In this document: positions 12,106 to 22,957 of the stretch, one piece after another
Numbering within the stretch: the stretch's first letter is position 1
Layout of the letters: each line of letters begins with the position of its first letter
Source of the DNA: Arachnopeziza araneosa
Taxonomy: Eukaryota; Ascomycota; Leotiomycetes; Helotiales; Arachnopezizaceae
Reading direction: 5' to 3'
NCBI GenBank assembly: GCA_003988855.1
Contig: QYAI01000048.1
Coordinates: forward strand, 62,001 to 126,000
DNA length: 64,000 nt
Program-made: the position numbers and the translations under genes
The notes under the pieces: model-generated
Told to the model about the DNA's origin: nothing
Seen by the model: only the letters and a program-made list of their open reading frames with translations
The model's database searches: none

Positions 12106-12661
12106 TAATCAAAGGATTGGTGTTATATGGTGTATTTCATACCCTTGCTATCTGTACGGATATGATTCACGGCCTTTGTTCATTAGATGTAGAGTATCAT
12201 GTCTAAAATAATCTGATTGATAAATGAGGCAACATAATTAAATGATCTTCCTATCAGATAGAGTAGCAAGAGTTACGTCGTAATGGATTTGGGAATCACA
12301 GCACCTTGAAAGCTTGATATCCATCTCAGATCAACATTTAATCAACATGAGACATACAGAAATGAAAGAACCAGGAGCATAAGTATTGTTCAGGAAAGGT
12401 GTCATACCCTTCTGCATATCATTGGGCTATTTTTGTTGGAGATCAGTTCATTACTATCTCTCTATGTGATTTTCTGTATTCTATGCCCCTGAGCAGGGAA
12501 ATGCTTGCTGCCATACCAGCTTTGCTGGCTACGAGTTGAAATAAAAGCCAACTCTATGTCTTAAGTATTAATAACGCCAACGCCAGCCATGCTTGGGTAT
12601 CATCCTTCAACGCCAAGTAAATTCCTCAAACTCCAGACGATGTGCTTCTCGATGAATCAGC
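12106..12661. other. Convergent 3' intergenic region
   Basis: About 0.55 kb between two genes that point at each other. It is AT-rich and holds no supported gene; it should contain both 3' untranslated regions. Confidence 0.5.
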
Positions 12662-14248
12662 CTAACGATAGATAATCTCTACATCTCCCTTTGGAAACTT
12701 CCTCAGCGCATCCATAATCTTCGGATCACCCATATTGGTCTCGGCAGTAATCTGATCGAAGCAATGCACGCCATCCGTATATTTCTGCAAGATATCACCT
12801 CCCTCAATCTTAACACTCTGTCCAGTAAGTAGAGAAGCAAGATATTGGCTTGAAACGGCGAATTTGTTAACGCGGTAAATCAGGCTCTTGATTACACCGA
12901 ACTGGACGAATCGTCGAACATCCACATGTGCCAAAATGTTGAAATCTTGCTCTAGGTGCATCTTGATCCATTCTTTAAGAGTGCGAGATGTGGCAAGTGA
13001 GGTGTATAACCGACATAGGTAGAAGTTAGAGAGCTTGGGATTGGCATTGGAGGCGATGTACACGTAATTGGAGCATTCATCCTGCATGTTGTCTTTATCT
13101 TGGATGAAATCGTTGATCTGAGGGGTCGGGGCGTAGATGTTGCTGAATAAGAAAAGATCTAGCATTAGGATAGTGTCGTAGTAGAGGAGGTGTTGGATTG
13201 CGATCTTGGCAAGGTTGAGGTCTACGTCTGCGTCATGCGCAATCCGACGAACGTCCTTGATACCGTCAATGTGCTCGATTACTTTCTTCATAGTTAGATC
13301 CCAGGTGTCGTCCATGACTTCGGAGAATTTCAATTTAGCTACTGGAACATGCCATGCTTTAACGGGCGGAGGATCAGGATGATGCGGGAATAATTTCATA
13401 TTGATCGTATTGGCATCGTCTAGATGATCAGCAAGCTTCAGCACGTGAATTAGTTACTTACCAACTGGGATCATGCACTCATTATAGTTATTCAAGTCCT
13501 CCTTGATGATCTCGAGTAAAGAAGAGATTGAACGACGATCTCCAGAGGTCGAGGTACCTTGTTGGCTCAGAAATTGGGTTTGGATCTCCATCTCCTTGAA
13601 GGTAGCTGCGAGTCTTCTGACAACCTTGCGATATTGGATCATGTCTGTGTCTGTTGCAATGACCAGACAGAAATTGAACATGAATTCATTTCGCTCATAC
13701 TTTGAGTCCTTGATACAGATTGGAAAGCCAAGAATGCGATATTTATTGTCTGGATCGCAAATCGACACTTCCTGGTTACAGAAGACCTGTCGGGGCAGGA
13801 CGTACTCCGCCAAGGTCTCAAAGTCGAAAAGACGAGCCTTGTCGACTCCTGTCTCAGGGACAATGAATCCTGGGGGAGATTGGTGAAGAACTTTAGCTCC
13901 TGTAGATTGTCAGTCTTCATGTTTTATATAGAGGTGAATATCCGCCAAGAAAAGCTGCTCTCAAAAGGTGGATATCGAAGGATTTTCGTCGCGAGATGAG
14001 GAGACGTGCCTTCTTGAGGGAGAAACTGGGCGTAGAAGATGGCGTGGATAGTCATCGCTGCTTTGGGTGGTTCCTCTGGTCGCAGAGGTGGACTGGTGGT
14101 AGTTAGTAAATAAGAAGATGAGAGGGAATCGAGGCGGAATGGCTTGGAAGTTAATCCGAAGAAAGACCGCGAAGCGAGGAGGAGACGCTAGAACTAATTG
14201 AGAGACTTACTACATAGCGTCCTTTCGAATAACGCTGCCAGACGCCAT
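12662..14248 (-). CDS. npr2: Npr2, nitrogen permease regulator 2 (SEACIT/GATOR1 subunit)
   Basis: Four minus-strand exons: 14248-14211, 14092-14010, 13899-13462 and 13419-12662, giving 438 residues. After a short N-terminal extension the protein reads MTIHAIFYAQFLPQEG-AKVLHQSPPG, the characteristic Npr2/NPRL2 longin-type start, then the conserved FETLAEYVLPRQVFCNQ and YRILGFPICI. Near the C terminus is DVRRFVQFGVIKSLIYRV, also family-typical. Npr2 with Npr3 and Iml1 forms SEACIT (GATOR1 in animals), which restrains TORC1 when amino acids are short. The second intron (14009-13900) appears to use a GC donor (AAG|GCACGT), with a CTGAC branch and CAG acceptor. The first intron has TACTAAC close to its acceptor. 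Translation could instead begin at the Met of MTIHAIF. Confidence 0.92.
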
Positions 14249-14802
14249 TGTCGATTATGTTCTGGAGATGGACTGGGTTGAGTTGGATCAGGTTATTGTC
14301 GATTTTGATTTTACCGCAGAGGGTTCAGTTTTCGAGTTCTCAATGTGGTTAGCAAAAAGCCTGTAAATTTTATCACGTGACTATATGTGTTTTTTTCTTA
14401 GCTGTCCTCTCTCTCCCACAGTTCTGATTATTGTAGATAATAGCTGTAGACAACGGAATTTCGCTATTCACAGTTTGCACAAATTATGTTCTTTTGACTA
14501 TGGACTTGAACGTAAGTGATTTATTGTCAAAATTAAAAAGCAACATTAAACTCGTTTTAAGTCAGTTGATATTATCTACCGCCTGTGTACATTGAACCTC
14601 TGCAACGATGAAGCTGCTGAAAAGACTCAAGACAGATAATGAAACTTCTTGATCTTGATAGGTATCTCAAACCTCCAAGACACGTTCACGGTCAAAACTT
14701 GAGAAAACCCTTTCATCACACTCTCAGTAGCTAGCTACTCAACAGCATCTTGTTTTCTAGAGCAATCAATACCAAACAACCATTCGGCCATTTCTTAGCA
14801 CA
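14249..14802. promoter_or_regulatory. Divergent promoter region of npr2 and the methyltransferase gene
   Basis: The two genes start 554 bases apart on opposite strands, so both promoters must lie here or overlap. The part near 14370-14600 is AT-rich. No coding frame is seen. Confidence 0.45.
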
Positions 14803-15969
14803 ATGGAGCTCCCTAACATCCGTCAAAAGCCTTCATACGACATTCTCTTCACAACTCTCACGGCCTTGAAATCGCTCTCAGACAGCGGAGATACTGCAGC
14901 CAATGGCAACGACTATTCCCAGTCTATTGATGACTCCACTGTGAAGCATTTTTCTATGGCTATTATAAGCAATGACCTCAATTGGTTGCCTCCTGAAGAA
15001 CAAGATGCGGTGTATGATTTGGCTAGCAAACGAATAGCAGAACGGTGTGGACGGAGTGGTGAGTTTGCTTTCGTCTTAATCATGCTTCCTGTATGAAATC
15101 GGTTTGGTGTACTATTCCATGCAACGAGATCTCTTCGAGCAAATATTCAATAGCCATTCAAACATTCTTTCTTTTTATGCAAACTCTCTGAGCTAATATC
15201 TTCAGCCATGCCAACAATGACACGCACCTGGATCATACCTGAATCAACTGCCCACCCTGAGATCTCCCTTCAACTACGAGAGCCCGCTCTGACAGGTGAC
15301 AACTTGGGGCACAAGACATGGGGGACATCATTTATGCTCGCTAAGAAGTTAGAGGAGATAGGACTGGAGCATTTCAACGGCATACTTTCCCATGACAACA
15401 TCAAGGGAGTAAAGGTTCTAGAACGTAAGTCGTATAATACCTTTACTGAAATTAATACTAAGTAAATTATAGTAGGGTCTGGTACCGGCCTTGTTGGATT
15501 AGCAGCGGCCTCTATCTGGAGAAACGCAGAAGTAACTCTCACTGACCTGGCGGCCGTAATGTCAAACTTAGAATTCAACGTCCTCCAGAATACTCCTAAT
15601 ATACCGACTCACAATCCTCCGCCACAGTACAAAGAGCTCAACTGGTATCATCCCCAAGCCGCCGATCTCCCAGAAGATGCCGAACTCGATATTATCATAG
15701 CCGCAGATCCATTATACGACGATGAGCACCCGAAGATTCTCGCGGATACAATTAATTTTTATGGAAGGAAGGAAACGTTGGTCTTGATTGCGGTGCCATT
15801 CAGAGATAAAACGACGGAACGGCTGAGTGTGGAAGTAGAAGGAAGTCTGGGGAAATACGGATGGATTGAAAAGGGAAGAGGAGAGGAGGTGCTGATGGAT
15901 GGGGACTGGGAGACGAGTGAAGAGAAGGGAGTTAGAATGGTATGGAGTATTTGGGCGAGAGAGATATAG
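14803..15969 (+). CDS. SAM-dependent protein-lysine methyltransferase (EFM2/METTL21-like)
   Basis: Three exons: 14803-15058, 15206-15424 and 15473-15969, giving 323 residues. The second junction rebuilds KVLELGSGTGLVGLAAA, the seven-beta-strand motif I that binds S-adenosylmethionine. Upstream is GHKTWGTSFMLAKKL, the Trp-containing motif before motif I in METTL21-type enzymes. Downstream, LDIIIAADPLYDDEHPKIL matches the conserved (D/A)DPLY motif of the fungal Efm2 branch. In yeast, Efm2 methylates translation elongation factors; that substrate is inferred from family only. The first two introns have GTGAGT and GTAAGT donors. The gene diverges from npr2. Confidence 0.85.
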
Positions 15970-16162
15970 AAGAAAATTAGAAAGGAAGTGTTGGGGTCCG
16001 TTGGACAAGAAGGGAGAAGGAGAAGAAACGAAGAAGAATGATTGAGATGGTTCACAAAAGAAGGTAAAGATAGACGGAAAAGGACGAGAATTCAAGAAGC
16101 GCATTTATGCGTTAATTTTTTTATAGAGATATACTGTCCTTAAAATACCATTTTTTGATGAT

Positions 16163-17779
16163 TTATAAAAAACGGTTGTGTTCCTCTCTTAGCTCTTCGA
16201 GCCATTTTTCCAATTCTCCTTCTTCATCTTTCTTTACCATCCACCAACTCTTCGCTGTCTCAAACGTTCTTGGCCAGTATTTGACTCTGACTTCTACACC
16301 CTCTCTCAAAATGTCTACTTCCATACACTCTCCAAAATAATCCACACACTTCCACACATACTTGCTCCAGACGATCTTCTCTCCTTCCACAATCCCTGCT
16401 TTTTGAGCTCTGCTTCCAGTCTTCAACCCTTTAACTAAACCAACTTCAAAACTGTCCCTCTCCATCCCAAAATCCAAAAGTTCCATGTCGATTGGTTTAA
16501 GATAATGAGTCTTAGCACCAAATAAACCTGTGTTCAATAATATTGTATTTCCGCTGAGGAATTCTTCATATCTCTCCTGTGCTTCATTTCCCATCAATCC
16601 TTTCAAACCCTCTAACCAGACTTCAACCCCATGAGGTTTGCCCTCTAATTTATTTTGAGCCATCAGTTTGATGGCTAAATCTTCAATGGGACGCATGAGA
16701 TCTGACATTCTTCTTGCGCTGAAATCGGTTCCAATCACAAATGCCCAGGCGCGACTGTAAAGTTGTTCTCGAGCGTATACATTGGTCGGAACAAGGCTCA
16801 TTAGTTCGTCTTTAGGGAGGTTAATGAGTGGATTCGTGTAATACCGCGTACACAAGACGTTGATAGTAGCTTGGAAATAGTGGCCAGTTCGAAATTTGAA
16901 ACGGAATGGAAAGCAGATCGAGAGGTAGCCGGCTATACCCTCGAAGAGCCAGTCTGGACAGGCAGAAGGATTGGATGGACTTAGGAAAAGATGAGCCATT
17001 TCATAGGCTAGACGACGGATGAGATCATAATCCGTTATTTGATCGATTTGATCGTCATAGTTCAAGATATGACTCCGAGAAAAGTTTGTGCTGCTGAACG
17101 ATTTGATGTTTCTATTGTTCCTAACAAAGGTGCGGTACGGATTGGACGATGATGGTGGGTTCGAGAGGGAATCTGACGCTTTTGTAAAGAACTCATGATG
17201 GATATCTTTAATGGCTTCGATATTTGGTGGGAGTTTGTCAAACCAGTAGTATCCATAGTTTTCTGAAGTTGATGAGCTGCTTCTGATTGGGCCAACCATA
17301 TAAACTGAATCTCGTAGTATAGAAGCAGGACCAATCTTCTCCACAGGTTCCGGTCCTTCGCCAAAAGTCCAAACAGCTCTTGTACCTTCAGGCGATTTGC
17401 TAAGATCCCATTGCACGACGTTTCGAAAGATCTTATCTGTTGATATAAGCGGCATGATATTCATACCAGAGCCCAATAAGCCTGCGCCATCGCCGTGAAG
17501 ACCGACTTTGCAATTTTCTGACCCACATGAAGCAGTATACCGAATTTTCAAGTCTCTGTTAGTCTGCCGCCAAAGTTTGAACCTAGAATATATTTGGACG
17601 GGGCCATCTTCATCCCACACTTCTAAATTATTCACACAAGTGACGGAATCTTCAAAGATAGAGAAGCCTTCTTTGAGTTGAATTGATTGCACAGATATGA
17701 TAATATTGAGCTCAACCGCTTCCTGGGTTGTGTGATGGAAGTCAGGAATGATTGTGACATCAATGTTTGAGAATCCCAT
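16163..17779 (-). CDS. Peptidase M61-like protein with PDZ domain, altered metal site
   Basis: Intronless minus-strand gene of 538 residues with no signal peptide or membrane segment. The middle part resembles the gluzincin domain of M61 glycyl-aminopeptidase-like proteins: at residues 259-263 it reads YEMAH in the place of HExxH, followed by PDWLFEGIAGYLS, where Glu280 would be the third metal ligand. The first His of the motif is Tyr (codon TAT), so zinc binding is probably lost or weakened. The C-terminal part (about 430-510: VGLVKGLKTGSRAQKAGIVEGE) is a PDZ-like domain, as in M61 proteins. An immunoglobulin-like N-terminal domain is expected for the family. It starts 403 bases from the divergent DUF1776 gene. 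A pseudoenzyme, or a family with a changed catalytic site, is the likely reading. Confidence 0.75.
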   Translation of the reverse strand: MGFSNIDVTIIPDFHHTTQEAVELNIIISVQSIQLKEGFSIFEDSVTCVNNLEVWDEDGPVQIYSRFKLWRQTNRDLKIRYTASCGSENCKVGLHGDGAGLLGSGMNIMPLISTDKIFRNVVQWDLSKSPEGTRAVWTFGEGPEPVEKIGPASILRDSVYMVGPIRSSSSTSENYGYYWFDKLPPNIEAIKDIHHEFFTKASDSLSNPPSSSNPYRTFVRNNRNIKSFSSTNFSRSHILNYDDQIDQITDYDLIRRLAYEMAHLFLSPSNPSACPDWLFEGIAGYLSICFPFRFKFRTGHYFQATINVLCTRYYTNPLINLPKDELMSLVPTNVYAREQLYSRAWAFVIGTDFSARRMSDLMRPIEDLAIKLMAQNKLEGKPHGVEVWLEGLKGLMGNEAQERYEEFLSGNTILLNTGLFGAKTHYLKPIDMELLDFGMERDSFEVGLVKGLKTGSRAQKAGIVEGEKIVWSKYVWKCVDYFGECMEVDILREGVEVRVKYWPRTFETAKSWWMVKKDEEGELEKWLEELREEHNRFL

Positions 17780-18182
17780 AATGTCGTTATCGGAACAATT
17801 GACACTAGAAAATGTTCAGCTAAAAAGGAGGAAGACGAGTAAAATATCACGTAAAATGAAGAAGACAGATAGGAAATATGCTCAAACTCCGAGTCCCTGT
17901 TGATCCGGCCTTCTTTCCACTTGGAGAGATTGGTGCGATGCGATCGCTATTGGATGTTGAATATATAGAGGAGAGTTTCAGTAGGCTTGATACCAGAATA
18001 TGATACGAGATGAGCTAACGCAATAGGTTGGAAGGATGCGCGTTGCAGTTGGGCGAAGGGAGCACAAGCAGGGACTTTGACATCGGCAGAAACCTTGTGA
18101 ACCCCCCGCTCCGAGCTTCAAAGAGCTTCTTCTGTCACCAGCATCGCTACATCACGGAACTCTGCATCATCTGTAGCCCAAC
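17780..18182. promoter_or_regulatory. Divergent promoter region of the M61-like and DUF1776 genes
   Basis: A 403-base gap between two oppositely directed starts. A TATA-like ATATATAG occurs near 17962 on the plus strand. Confidence 0.4.
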
Positions 18183-19828
18183 ATGTCTGCAGATGATCAA
18201 GCTTTTCTAGATATTGTAAGTTGTTGTATGTGCCCAAAAGGCGACTCTAACTTAAGTATAGCTTTCCTCTGTTCCAAATGACATCCGCAAATACTCGAAT
18301 GATATCGCCGACTACGTCGACAAACATCTCGATCAAGTCTCCAATGTATTAAGAGAAGCTCTTTCTTCTTCTAAATGGATTCCCGAGTCTGCGAGACCAA
18401 AACCACCACCTCCTGCACCGCGGTCTTGCGCTCCATCTTCCGCTGCTTCTACCATACACTCCCAAGTTTACAACTGGGCTATGAAAAATAAGGTCCTCAC
18501 AGCAATTATTGTTTCAGCTGTTGCAGGAACTACATATTACATAATTAAAAGAAAGACGAGTCGAAAGAAGCGGAGAGCAAAGCGTGCTTCTAATGGCGCA
18601 AGACTCGAAGTTGTTGTTGTAGCTGGACAACCATCCGAGCCTATCACTCGCTCTATATCGCTTGACCTTGAACGTCGTGGCTTCATTGTATACGTGGTGT
18701 GTAATACTATTGAGGAAGAAGTTATAGTGCAAAATGAGTCTAGACTTGATATCAAACCTCTAATGCTGGATATTGTTGATGTGAGTTGCTTCATATTTCA
18801 AGTAGGGTCCAGAGCTAACAGCATGATACATAGTCTGAGAGCTCAAAACGATCCATAGAAAGGTTCACAGCTCACCTCCAAACGCCTCATCCCGCTTTCT
18901 CTGGCGCTAAGCCACATCACCTTACTCTCCGTTCACTCATCATCATTCCGAGTGCTGTATATCCATCGGGACCAATCGCTACTTTATCGCCAGGGACGTA
19001 CTGGTAAGTTATTCTCCGGTGATTACTTTTCACATCTTAGTACCGCTTATAAGCACTTCTGCCTTCTTATAATAATTATCTTTTAGGGACCTCCTCCATT
19101 CCCGTCTCCTCACTCCAATAATAACACTTCAATATTTTCTACCACTCCTCCAAAACCTACCGTTGCCTCACCCAACATACCATACTCCCTCGACAGCACC
19201 CAAACCATCCATTCTCCTCCTGACTCCCTCTATCATATCATCTTTGTCACCCGCCTTTCATTTATCCGAATCTACCATCACCTCAGCTCTGTCCTCATTT
19301 ACGTCAGTCTTGCAGTCTGAACTCGCTCCTCTTAGTATCCCAGTGACTCATCTCCAACTCGGAACCTTCGATACTGCAGTTTTCGCACCCCACCGCCAAC
19401 AACTTACTCTAACATTCCAATCCCAACGTGCGGAGACGCTTCGGTGGGATGATTCTACACGTGCTAGCTATGGAAAGAATTTTGTGGAATCGACAAAGCG
19501 CCTGAGCAAGGGCGGCGTTGGTAGCAAGGGGAGCAGTTTACGGGAGTTGAATGATGCTGTATTTGATGCGATGGTGAGGGGAAGAGGGGGTGTGGTGAGA
19601 GTTGGTATGGGTGCAGGGTTGTATGTATTGATAGGAAATTGGGTCCCGAGGGGAATAATAGGCTGGATGATGGGCTTGAGAAGGGTGGGGAACAGAGGGG
19701 AATTTGGGAGAGAGGAGAGCGGGAGGAGCGAAAGTCCCGGGAGCAGTGGGAGTCGGAGTGGGGGAATTAGATTAGGAGAGAGTGGCTTTGTTTCAGTATA
19801 TGGAGCGGAAGGGGGTGGAGAGGAATAG
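18183..19828 (+). CDS. DUF1776 family protein (short-chain dehydrogenase-like, membrane-associated)
   Basis: Four exons: 18183-18215, 18262-18780, 18834-19003 and 19087-19828, giving 487 residues. The first exon has only 11 codons. A Pro-rich segment is followed by a membrane helix (VLTAIIVSAVAGTTYYIIK, about residues 87-105) and a strongly basic KRKTSRKKRRAKR flank. Next comes a Rossmann-like start (LEVVVVAGQPSEPITRSISLDLERRGFIVYVV), which is the DUF1776 signature. After it come SIERFTAHLQTPHPAF and KPHHLTLRSLIIIPS, also typical. The family is fungal and resembles short-chain dehydrogenases without a clear catalytic Tyr-x3-Lys; its function is not known. The C-terminal tail from about residue 430 is Gly/Arg/Ser-rich and low-complexity. 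Confidence 0.85.
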
Positions 19829-20304
19829 GAAACTGGGTAGAGCGACTCTTAAAGTTAGGACTCGACGAATGTAGATATGGGTCGAAATCTCCATTTATGA
19901 GCTGGGATGGGTATAAACAATCCATCAAATAGACCTTACTTGATCGATAACGTTTCTTCTCCAAATGATAACTAGGGCTGTGTATATCTTGTCAGATATT
20001 CCCTAGAATCCCAGCCAACCTTATCTCTGATTCCCATGGTGTCAGGTCATTTATGACGGGTATTTCCAAGCATCTCATCTGATCTCCATGCTTAATCACC
20101 AGCCACACCTCATGCTATGACATCGTATACTTCCCGCTCGTCGGATCCTAAAGCTATGTCTCTTCAAATAAAGTCTACCCCGCATTGCGAGTTTTATTAA
20201 GAGCATGGCGTGCGGTTCGTTTCATGCAATATGCATCCCAGAATGCATGTCGTGCATGCCATGGAGCATATCGTTCCGTTCCATCCGTCATGCAATCACA
20301 CCTC
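19829..20304. other. Convergent 3' intergenic region
   Basis: About 0.48 kb between DUF1776 and yth1, which face each other. Nothing coding is seen. The stretch 20190-20300 contains several 'catgc' words on both strands. Confidence 0.45.
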
Positions 20305-21165
20305 TCAGGCATGATAACCTCTTCCCCTTCTATTCTGACCTCCTCCTCTTCCTCCTCCTCCTCCTCCTCCACGCCCCCCATATCCACCCCCATGCCATCG
20401 CCCCCTTCCCCTACCCCCCTGCTGTTCACCCCCACTAGCACCACCATACTTCTCTCTCTCAGCTGCCAACTCCCTCTCTGCATTCTCGATCAATAGGCGT
20501 TGTTCCTCGGCTATCTCTTCCGGGTCTTTTTCAATCCTGACCGTGGGTTTGGGAAGGTCGGTTGGCCACCGAGGGTGGGCCTTCTTGCATGTTTTCCCAT
20601 CGGGACAGAAACCGCAGAGGTAAAATTCACACAAAGCCTTCCGGATGTGTCGCTGTGAGCAAGTCGGTCCTAGAGGACAGAAGCCTTTCTCGTAATGTGG
20701 GCAGGGGGGAAGTTTTGAGGAGGGGTCGAGGTGGAGGTATAGACATTCCTCTGTTAATGGCGTTAGAGTTTCTCATATTGCTAAGAGGAGAGATTACGTA
20801 CCTCCATTAGAGCAATATCCATTCCTGGTGAAGAAATTGCACTCCGGCATCTTCCTCAGGTTGTACTCGTGCAAGAATTCACAACTCTCTCCCTTCTTGC
20901 AGAGACCGCGGAGCCAATGCTTGCAGACTAGATTGTTATAGTTGCTCGTATTAGAAGCGGAGGTGTGTTTGTCTGGACAGGCTGATCCTAAGGGACAGTG
21001 ACCTTGAAGATAGGCTTTGCATGTTGGGCGATTGGGATCAAGGCCGTGGCGATAGTTCTTGAGAAGGAAGGGAGAGAATGAGAAGCTGTATTGAGGAGCT
21101 TGATGGTCGAGGATCTGTCGCGCGAGATCTACGTGACCTGGCCCAAGAGATAGTACTCCTGCCAT
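20305..21165 (-). CDS. yth1: Yth1, CCCH zinc-finger subunit of the mRNA 3'-end processing complex
   Basis: Two minus-strand exons (21165-20802, 20750-20305) encode 269 residues. Five CCCH fingers follow one another, with ligand sets beginning CKAYLQGHC, CKHWLRGLC, CNFFTRNGYC, CPHYEKGFC and CEFYLCGFC, each ending in His. The 51-base intron falls inside finger 3 and the splice restores NGEECLYLH. Yth1 (CPSF30 in animals) is a subunit of cleavage and polyadenylation factor and binds pre-mRNA near the poly(A) signal. The C-terminal tail is a long RGG/Gly-rich run encoded by a TCC-type microsatellite on the plus strand (about 20338-20372), likely disordered and RNA-binding. Confidence 0.95.
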
Positions 21166-22957
21166 GATGAGGATTGGTTAAAGATCAGGTAGGTTGATTT
21201 TGCGGGATTGTGTTTCGCTTGTCATGTGTTTGGAGAGGCAAGGTCAAAACAAAGGGCAGCCTCGCTTAGTCAGCGCAAATACCAAGAACGGATTGGCATT
21301 CTTCGATAGCCAGCCTTTCCTTCTGACGAGGTCTCTATGGAGCTTCATGCTCTAAACAAGCTATTATTAACTCTTCTCTGTAAGTCAAACGCTGGCCCTT
21401 GCAGAAAGTCATCGATGATTCAGTGGTTGGGATTCCCTGTCTAAACACTGTGACAAGCGCAGAAGATATGGCATTAGGGAGACCTGACAGCGTGTCAAAT
21501 GCAATCCGTTGCACACGACGACTCCCGCGTCGCTGGGCCTCTCTCAAGCCGACAATGAAGCTTCTCAGCCGTCGGGAGGGGAACACGAAGGTTGAAAAAG
21601 AAACAATTTCGAAGGTTGCACAGAGTGAATCCACCACTCTCCAGTGAGGGTTTTGGTGCTCAAGAGATCCTGTACGGCGATCTGGAGGTACCCTTTCGAC
21701 CCCGTCTCTGACAGCCGCAAGTGGAGTTCTGGATTCCGCACACGCGCATCAAGAGGTGCATGCATCACACCTTTCGTCACATATCAACTCGCCGCCTTTG
21801 CGGTGAAAGCTGCACCCTGCAGCCAGAATCAGCCACAATGTCAACGGTTATGACACAAGCCCTCGTCGATCGCTTTCGACCTCCGCTGGAACCCCTCCAT
21901 TGCCAATTGTCGGGTCTCATTTGGGTGCCAAATTTATCCTCATCGATTGACGACAACTGGCAACGGAAACAGTACAACAACACATCTCTGACGATTGTGG
22001 TAGATACGGTGTACAAAACGTTGCAGGCCTAAGCCGAGGACTTTGTCCAAAAGTGGTGTCTCTAATGATTCATCAAGTTGTCACCACTACTTGTTCGGCA
22101 GAAGAAGTTCACAAGGTAGAAGAAATCTTCCAGACTGGATCCCTCAATCTGCAGAATCCTAATCCCAAGGGAAACATTGGTTGACGCGTATCTCACTACG
22201 CACGTTTAGCCGAAGCGATGCGGCAGTGCATGAAGCCCTAACTACGAATGCTCCATCCCTAATGCATGCGGTCTACCCTCCTCGACAAAGCTCCCGAAAG
22301 CGCACTCTTTGTCATTTGCAGTTACTACACTTCCTAGTCCGGTTTCCCAGCTCCACTATCTCACCCTTCCAGCCGTTGCCCATGTCGACATGTTCGGGCC
22401 AGATCCAATCGGGATAGGACTGTGTGTTGGAAGTTTCTACTCCGGTCATGTATAGTGCTTGTGAGATAAGTTCGTATCGGAATCCAGTGCATACGTCCTC
22501 ACGCGCCATTCGTTCAGGCACACCACGAGTTTGTAGTGATTTAGCTTGCCTCTTAAGATCTTCATCTCCTGGGAACAGGGCGTCGAACATAGCTGCACTT
22601 GCACAGATCTTGTTCCCTTTTCCTACACCTCCCCCTGCACCTGAGCTCGTAGGTAGGCACCCTCATTTGGATCTGACCGAGCCCTTGTTCTTGACATAAA
22701 TTCCGAGAAACTGTGTACCATTTCTTTGCATCATTATTTACTTTCCATTCATTCGAGGTGCATTCAGCCTTCGAAATCTGCAGAGAAGTTGGTTTATCAC
22801 GATTTAAAAGTGGGTAGAGCTCCAAAGTTGACTTCCGAAATAGGAAATCGCAAAGCATAAAGCATGAACAACTTCGCCTCTTCATCTTCCTTACATCTTA
22901 GCCACCAACAGAAAATAAGATTGAAGATTTAGTCTCGGGTTCAGTGTTCTCTACAAA
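21166..22957. other. Gene-poor region between yth1 and the chitinase gene
   Basis: About 1.8 kb. Small frames occur on both strands, but only the minus-strand one at 22312-22590 has a protein-like composition (listed separately). The DNA between 21300 and 22200 looks non-coding and is less AT-rich than other gaps. No transposon ends or long repeats are visible to me. Confidence 0.45.
22312..22590 (-). CDS. Uncertain small ORF, unrecognised
   Basis: A minus-strand frame of 92 residues from ATG 22590; the frame is open upstream to 22662, so an upstream exon is possible. It reads MFDALFPGDEDLKRQAK, continues with several acidic and aromatic residues (SYPDWIWPEHVDMGNG) and ends with a CSNC pair. 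The even composition looks more protein-like than its neighbours. I recognise no family. A fragment of a decayed gene, the last exon of an unmapped gene, or chance are all possible. Confidence 0.25.
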   Translation of the reverse strand: MFDALFPGDEDLKRQAKSLQTRGVPERMAREDVCTGFRYELISQALYMTGVETSNTQSYPDWIWPEHVDMGNGWKGEIVELGNRTRKCSNCK

